A stretch of 8,642 nt of DNA from Nitrososphaerales archaeon TH1177. Its GTDB lineage: Archaea > Thermoproteota > Nitrososphaeria > Nitrososphaerales > Nitrososphaeraceae. Shown piece by piece: positions 5,899-8,642 of the stretch (position 1 is the stretch's first letter; every line of letters begins with the position of its first letter). The notes below the pieces were generated by a model. It was not told the DNA's origin and made no database searches. It saw only the letters and a list, made by a program, of their open reading frames with translations. Made by a program: the position numbers and the translations under genes. The stretch spans positions 1 through 8,642 of the forward strand of contig JAATVJ010000112.1 of NCBI GenBank assembly GCA_014523515.1. The letters are read 5' to 3'.

Positions 5899-7222
5899 GT
5901 AATTTAATTATTCTTTCATTTACATTTCTATAAAGAGTATTAATTTTACTATTAGTAGATTCTATTGATATTCTTAAAACATGTTCAGTGTTAGATATCC
6001 TAAATAAAATCCAAGAATTCTCATCTATAATTATTTTAATCCCATCTAGCGTATTAATTTCTGTTGAATCTTTTTTAAATTCGTCATATAACTTTTCTAA
6101 AATAGTTTTTTGTAATTTAGACTCAATTTGAATTTTAGTTCTAATTTGAGAATAATTATCGGAAATTTCAAAACATTCTTTTAATATTTTTTTATTAATT
6201 GTACTGATTAGAACACTAGCTAATATCGCATCTCTACACATATTAAAATTAGGCATAATGAATCCTGCACTACTTCCCTCTCCTCCTGCATTAGCATTCT
6301 TTTCTATCATTTTTTGAACAACATTTGCTTCACCTACCTTAGAATAAGTTAAATAACATCCATGGTTTTTAACAAAATTTTGAATAGATATGCTTGTATC
6401 TATACTTGTTACAAATTCTTTTCCCTTGAAATTATATACCATATTTGCTATACACAGTAAAAGTGTAATATCTGAATTTAACTTTTCACCATTACTATTA
6501 ACAACAACTAAACGATCTCCATCTAGATCAAATGCAAATCCGTAATCAAGATCATTTGATTTTACAATAGATTTCAATTGTAATAAATCATCTACTGTCG
6601 GATCAGGGCCTCTAGAGAATATACCTTTATTTCCATTAACGTCATAAACAACATGTCCAATATTCTTTAATATATTATTAGCATATCCACATGCAGCCCC
6701 ACCTCCAGCATCTATGCCAATTCGTTTGTTATTGTATGAATTCAATTCTTTTGACTTTTGAATCAATTCTAGTATATCATTTTCATAATTAGATAAGAAA
6801 TTCCTAGAAACTCCATAAGACGACGTAATTGGAAACATTATTTGAGTTGATAATAATTCACATAATTCTTTTTCAAATATTCCGCGTCCATCAATTATAA
6901 ATTTAAGTCCATTCCAATCAAAAGGATTATGAGATGCTGTTATAATGATAGATCCATCAAATTTTTTGGACTCTCTAAATACTATTGGAGTCGGTGCTAT
7001 ACTTAAATCATAAACATCAATATTCTGTTCCATTAAACTTGATTTTACAATTTTTTTTATGATGTCACCTGAAGCTCGAGTATCACAAGCAACTAGACAT
7101 TTTATCTTTTTATTTTTAGATTTTTTAAGATAAGATCCAAAAATACTAGATAATCTGTAAATTTCATGAAGATTAAGATCTTTGCCATAAATACCTCTCG
7201 CTCCAGAAATTGATATTTTCAT
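5882..7222 (-). CDS. glmM: phosphoglucosamine mutase / phosphomannomutase family protein
   Basis: The enzyme belongs to the alpha-D-phosphohexomutase superfamily, which shifts phosphate between C6 and C1 of hexose phosphates. In archaea it supplies glucosamine-1-P or mannose-1-P for UDP-GlcNAc, glycans and glycolipids. The 446-residue length is typical. Four domain signatures appear in order: N-terminal SGARGIYG (6-13, the GTSGxRG position), TASHNP with catalytic Ser97, the metal loop DLDGDR (232-237), the sugar-binding loop GGEGSSAG (313-320), and the phosphate-binding loop RISNTEHVLRI (408-418). The last two are unusual: the common bacterial GlmM forms are roughly GGExSGH and RxSGTEPxxR, so Pro is His here. 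Substrate specificity cannot be read from sequence; glmM is used because archaeal homologues usually carry it. ATG 7222 is the natural N-terminus. thiL overlaps its end, and tRNA-Thr is divergent 86 nt upstream. Confidence 0.88.
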   Translation of the reverse strand: MKISISGARGIYGKDLNLHEIYRLSSIFGSYLKKSKNKKIKCLVACDTRASGDIIKKIVKSSLMEQNIDVYDLSIAPTPIVFRESKKFDGSIIITASHNPFDWNGLKFIIDGRGIFEKELCELLSTQIMFPITSSYGVSRNFLSNYENDILELIQKSKELNSYNNKRIGIDAGGGAACGYANNILKNIGHVVYDVNGNKGIFSRGPDPTVDDLLQLKSIVKSNDLDYGFAFDLDGDRLVVVNSNGEKLNSDITLLLCIANMVYNFKGKEFVTSIDTSISIQNFVKNHGCYLTYSKVGEANVVQKMIEKNANAGGEGSSAGFIMPNFNMCRDAILASVLISTINKKILKECFEISDNYSQIRTKIQIESKLQKTILEKLYDEFKKDSTEINTLDGIKIIIDENSWILFRISNTEHVLRISIESTNSKINTLYRNVNERIIKLHDQIK

Positions 7223-7267
7223 AGAATAAGAATAGAAAGTTTTGATTTAATTGTGTTACTAGAATCT

Positions 7268-7278
7268 AAATTATATAT
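7268..7278. promoter_or_regulatory. AT-rich core shared by divergent tRNA-Thr and mutase promoters
   Basis: TTATATAT reads as a TATA box on the plus strand, centred about 35 nt before the tRNA (initiation near 7300). The same bases read TATATAATTT on the minus strand, giving initiation near 7247 and a leader of about 25 nt for the mutase gene. The tRNA assignment is the stronger of the two; a second AT-rich site near 7248-7255 could serve the mutase instead. Confidence 0.5.
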
Positions 7279-7308
7279 CAGTAAAAATAAATTTGTTTTG
7301 TTAATACT

Positions 7309-7382
7309 GCCTCTGTAGCTCAGCTCGGTAGAGCGAAGGTTTCGTAAACCTTAGGTCGTGGGTTCAAATCCCACCTGAGGCT
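7309..7382 (+). tRNA. tRNA-Thr (anticodon CGT)
   Basis: A 74-nt cloverleaf decoding ACG. Acceptor GCCTCTG/CTGAGGC, then T8 A9, D stem GCTC/GAGC with the GG of the D loop, anticodon stem AAGGT/ACCTT around loop TTCGTAA (anticodon CGT, A37), five-base variable loop AGGTC, and T arm GTGGG-TTCAAAT-CCCAC. The discriminator is T73, as in other archaeal threonine tRNAs, and CCA is not encoded. There is no intron. The one defect is position 6, where T faces T67 in the acceptor stem; the other six pairs are Watson-Crick. A TATA-like box lies upstream. The antisense strand yields an artefactual LRWDLNPRP-type frame that should not be annotated. Confidence 0.96.
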
Positions 7383-7507
7383 TTGATATGATTTCTCACT
7401 TCGAGTATTATTCTTTAATAAATTCAAAATTGTGATAAGAACATACAGGAATAAACTTTTATTTTTTATTAAAAATAATATAACATAGTATAAGTATACC
7501 ATTAATA

Positions 7508-7715
7508 ATGAGTACAATTATTGTAGCAAGTTTCAAACCTTGTTAGTACTAGCAAAGCTATGGATGAAAGTACATATTTTCCAATTCGTGTACACTTAAA
7601 ATAAGGTTACCGAAATAATTAAAGTATTGATAGAAAACACAAAAAAAAGAGATGATAAAGTGTTCTAAAAACTGTTAGGCCGGTCAGTTTATATATCTAT
7701 TTTCGTATATGTTAT
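7508..7715 (+). pseudogene. possible decayed small gene downstream of tRNA-Thr
   Basis: Protein-like pieces occur in successive frames of one strand. ATG 7508 opens MSTIIVASFKPC and stops at 7544-7546. An overlapping frame open from 7527 reads SNLVSTSKAMDESTYFPIRV and ends in a stop at 7602-7604. A third frame from 7600 reads NKVTEIIKVLIENTKKRDDK to a TAA after VF, then KLLGRSVYISIFVYVI and a stop. Joined with two frameshifts and one nonsense change, they would give a protein of roughly 85 residues with a short strand-rich start and an amphipathic helix. I do not recognise the family. The AT-rich background makes such frames easy to find by chance, so confidence is limited. Confidence 0.3.
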
Positions 7716-7738
7716 TTAATATGTCTGTTACTATTAAC

Positions 7739-7777
7739 ATAATATATTTATTGTCTATTAAATAAGATATATATTAT
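7739..7777. repeat. AT-only inverted repeat / hairpin
   Basis: ATAATATATTTATT (7739-7752) pairs with AATAA (7761-7765) and ATATATTAT (7769-7777), giving 14 A-T pairs with a 3-nt GAT bulge on the right arm and an 8-nt loop. No T-run follows on either strand, so it does not look like a factor-independent terminator. It may be a cruciform-prone element or chance in AT-rich DNA. Confidence 0.4.
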
Positions 7778-7979
7778 TGAATAAAAAATGAGGTTATTGT
7801 AATTATTTTACTTTTTGTTTGTTACCTAGACTCTTAATTTAGCAGTAAAAGTTATAGATATGAATGTTCTATTTCTAGTCTATGATAATAATTAGATTTG
7901 AAAGAAATAGTTTAGTATTTCTGACTTAACTAACAAGTAATATCATGTTTAAATAGTATCGTATATATCATTACAGAAT

Positions 7980-8312
7980 TTATGCACCTGTGATTGTTAT
8001 TTTTCCATGAATCCATGCATTTTTAATTTCATTTAGTTCATAATCCTTATGTTTCCTTCTTTCAATAACATATCCAGTTTTAGAATGATAAAAAATAACC
8101 ATATCGTCCGGATAAAAAGATAACATTGCATGATTATCATAATCTGATGCCATATGTCTTAAATGTATATTTTCCCAATTGAATAATTCTTCAAGGCTTC
8201 CATTAAAATGATAACAACTTCCACAAGGACATTCTATATCACGCCAGTTTCCAGAAATATTTTGTAACCAAGTATTATTGTTATTAATTTTAATATTTTT
8301 AATATTGTTCAT
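7980..8312 (-). CDS. small orphan protein with CPCGSC motif
   Basis: The 110-residue protein (from ATG 8312) is not one I recognise. An asparagine-rich start precedes TWLQNISGNWRDIECPCGSC, whose Cys-Pro-Cys-Gly-Ser-Cys, followed two residues on by His, could bind a metal. The CPCGS core recalls the SEC-C zinc motif, but the second half of that motif is missing. The rest alternates strand-like and aromatic segments: HLRHMASDYDNHAMLSFYPD, DMVIFYHSKTGYVIERRK, and a C-terminal AWIHGKITITGA. There is no signal peptide or membrane segment, so it is probably cytosolic. Protein-like composition, good length and closing context support a real gene. An in-frame GTG at 8324 would add MCLC, two more cysteines. 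It stands alone, in the same direction as the truncated gene upstream, with its own possible promoter. Function unknown. Confidence 0.7.
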   Translation of the reverse strand: MNNIKNIKINNNNTWLQNISGNWRDIECPCGSCYHFNGSLEELFNWENIHLRHMASDYDNHAMLSFYPDDMVIFYHSKTGYVIERRKHKDYELNEIKNAWIHGKITITGA

Positions 8313-8350
8313 ACATAAACACACTCTATTATTAACTAAATCTTATCATA

Positions 8351-8358
8351 AATTTAAA
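8351..8358 (-). promoter_or_regulatory. weak TATA-box candidate for the CPCGSC gene
   Basis: TTTAAATT within ATATTTAAATTTATG on the minus strand. Initiation would fall near 8328, leaving a leader of about 16 nt before ATG 8312, or about 4 nt before the alternative GTG at 8324. The motif is degenerate in an AT-rich background. Confidence 0.3.
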
Positions 8359-8417
8359 TATTTCAATGGTTATGTCTTTTTATAAACAATTTTAACAATG
8401 ACTATAAAATTATAATC

Positions 8418-8642
8418 TCATGTTTTTCGTTTTATTATAATATTTGATAAATCTATTCCCTTCCAGACAATTTCATATCCTAAATATTTAAGAATATCTA
8501 TAGTGTATTGGATGGGAATATTGTTATTTTCGAAAATCTGTTGTATTTTTATTAAATTATCAATATTACCAATTGTATCTTTTATTTCATTTAATTTTCT
8601 CTCAGAAATTAATAAAGAATTTTGTATTATATACTTTTTAAT
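8418..8642 (-). CDS. C-terminal end of an unknown protein (cut by right edge)
   Basis: From the right edge the minus strand is open for 74 codons to TGA at 8420-8418, with no start codon inside the window that would suit a complete gene. The sequence is protein-like: a charged helical stretch (SERKLNEIKDTIGNIDNLIK) that may continue a helix or coiled coil, then a compact end, NIPIQYTIDILKYLGYEIVW, followed by KGIDLSNIIIKRKT. The last part looks like a helix-strand unit, perhaps the end of a small alpha/beta or winged-helix-like domain, but no family is recognisable. It lies about 105 nt upstream of the CPCGSC gene in the same direction, so the two could be neighbours in function or simply adjacent. 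Confidence 0.65.
   Translation of the reverse strand: MKKYIIQNSLLISERKLNEIKDTIGNIDNLIKIQQIFENNNIPIQYTIDILKYLGYEIVWKGIDLSNIIIKRKT

Larger units (their letters stand above)
7383..7979. other. gene-poor AT-rich stretch after the tRNA
   Basis: About 600 bp with no intact gene on either strand. It contains the frame-broken remnant at 7508-7715, a 6-bp inverted repeat (AAACTG/CAGTTT, 7669-7690) around the only GC-rich patch GGCCGG, a TATA-like TTTATATA at 7688-7695 followed at 7721 by a 14-codon frame, and the AT-rich hairpin at 7739-7777. From 7780 to 7979 I see nothing beyond very short frames. No mobile-element ends or integrase site next to the tRNA could be recognised, and no second copy of the tRNA 3' end is visible. 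Confidence 0.5.

Noticed and set aside
7320..7517. 65-codon minus-strand frame ending LRWDLNPRPKVYETFALPS
   Set aside because: It is the antisense of the tRNA-Thr gene; LRWDLNPRP-type peptides are a well-known artefact of translating the complement of tRNA genes.
7649..7700. Second C/D-box-like patch (GATGATAA)
   Set aside because: The C-box match is imperfect and no D box follows.
7309..7979. Integrated element using tRNA-Thr as attachment site
   Set aside because: No integrase, no repeat of the tRNA 3' end and no shift in base composition within the window.

Overview
The window looks archaeal, most likely from a low-GC ammonia-oxidising archaeon of the Nitrososphaerota (Thaumarchaeota). 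The evidence is an archaeal uS11 protein, a PDCD5-family DNA-binding protein, archaeal-type RibB and RibH, TATA-like boxes about 25-35 nt upstream of starts (several genes look leaderless), a tRNA with U73 and no encoded CCA, and a bacterial/eukaryal alpha-type riboflavin synthase, which I recall in this phylum but not in most other archaea. The DNA is very AT-rich (about 30% GC, judged by eye). Assignment below phylum is not possible from sequence alone.

Left part (1-1553, minus strand): a riboflavin cluster transcribed ribE -> ribB -> ribH, with ribH running off the left edge. ribB makes the four-carbon precursor, ribH condenses it with the pyrimidine intermediate, and ribE dismutates lumazine to riboflavin. 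Both internal gene junctions lack a normal start: ribB appears to begin at TTG, and ribH has no ATG, GTG or TTG between the upstream stop and its first conserved strand.

Middle-left (1554-4243, plus strand): about 800 bp without an intact gene, holding a short imperfect direct repeat and what looks like a decayed small gene that still has a promoter. Then come rtcB (RNA ligase) and a directly abutting PDCD5-family gene, closed by a hairpin-plus-T-run terminator.

Middle-right (4363-7222, minus strand): glmM-like hexosephosphate mutase -> thiL (17-nt overlap) -> rps11. rps11 probably also uses its own promoter at the thiL stop, and a T-tract terminator follows it. A tRNA-Thr(CGT) gene is divergent from the mutase gene across a short shared AT-rich promoter region.

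Right part (7383-8642): a gene-poor stretch with a second decayed-looking reading frame and an AT-rich hairpin, then a small orphan gene with a CPCGSC motif and the C-terminal end of another unknown gene cut by the right edge.

I see no CRISPR array, insertion sequence, toxin-antitoxin pair, phage module or defence cassette. The core genes are ordinary housekeeping. The unusual points are the ribB/ribH start sites, the two gene remnants, the tRNA acceptor-stem mismatch and the orphan protein.
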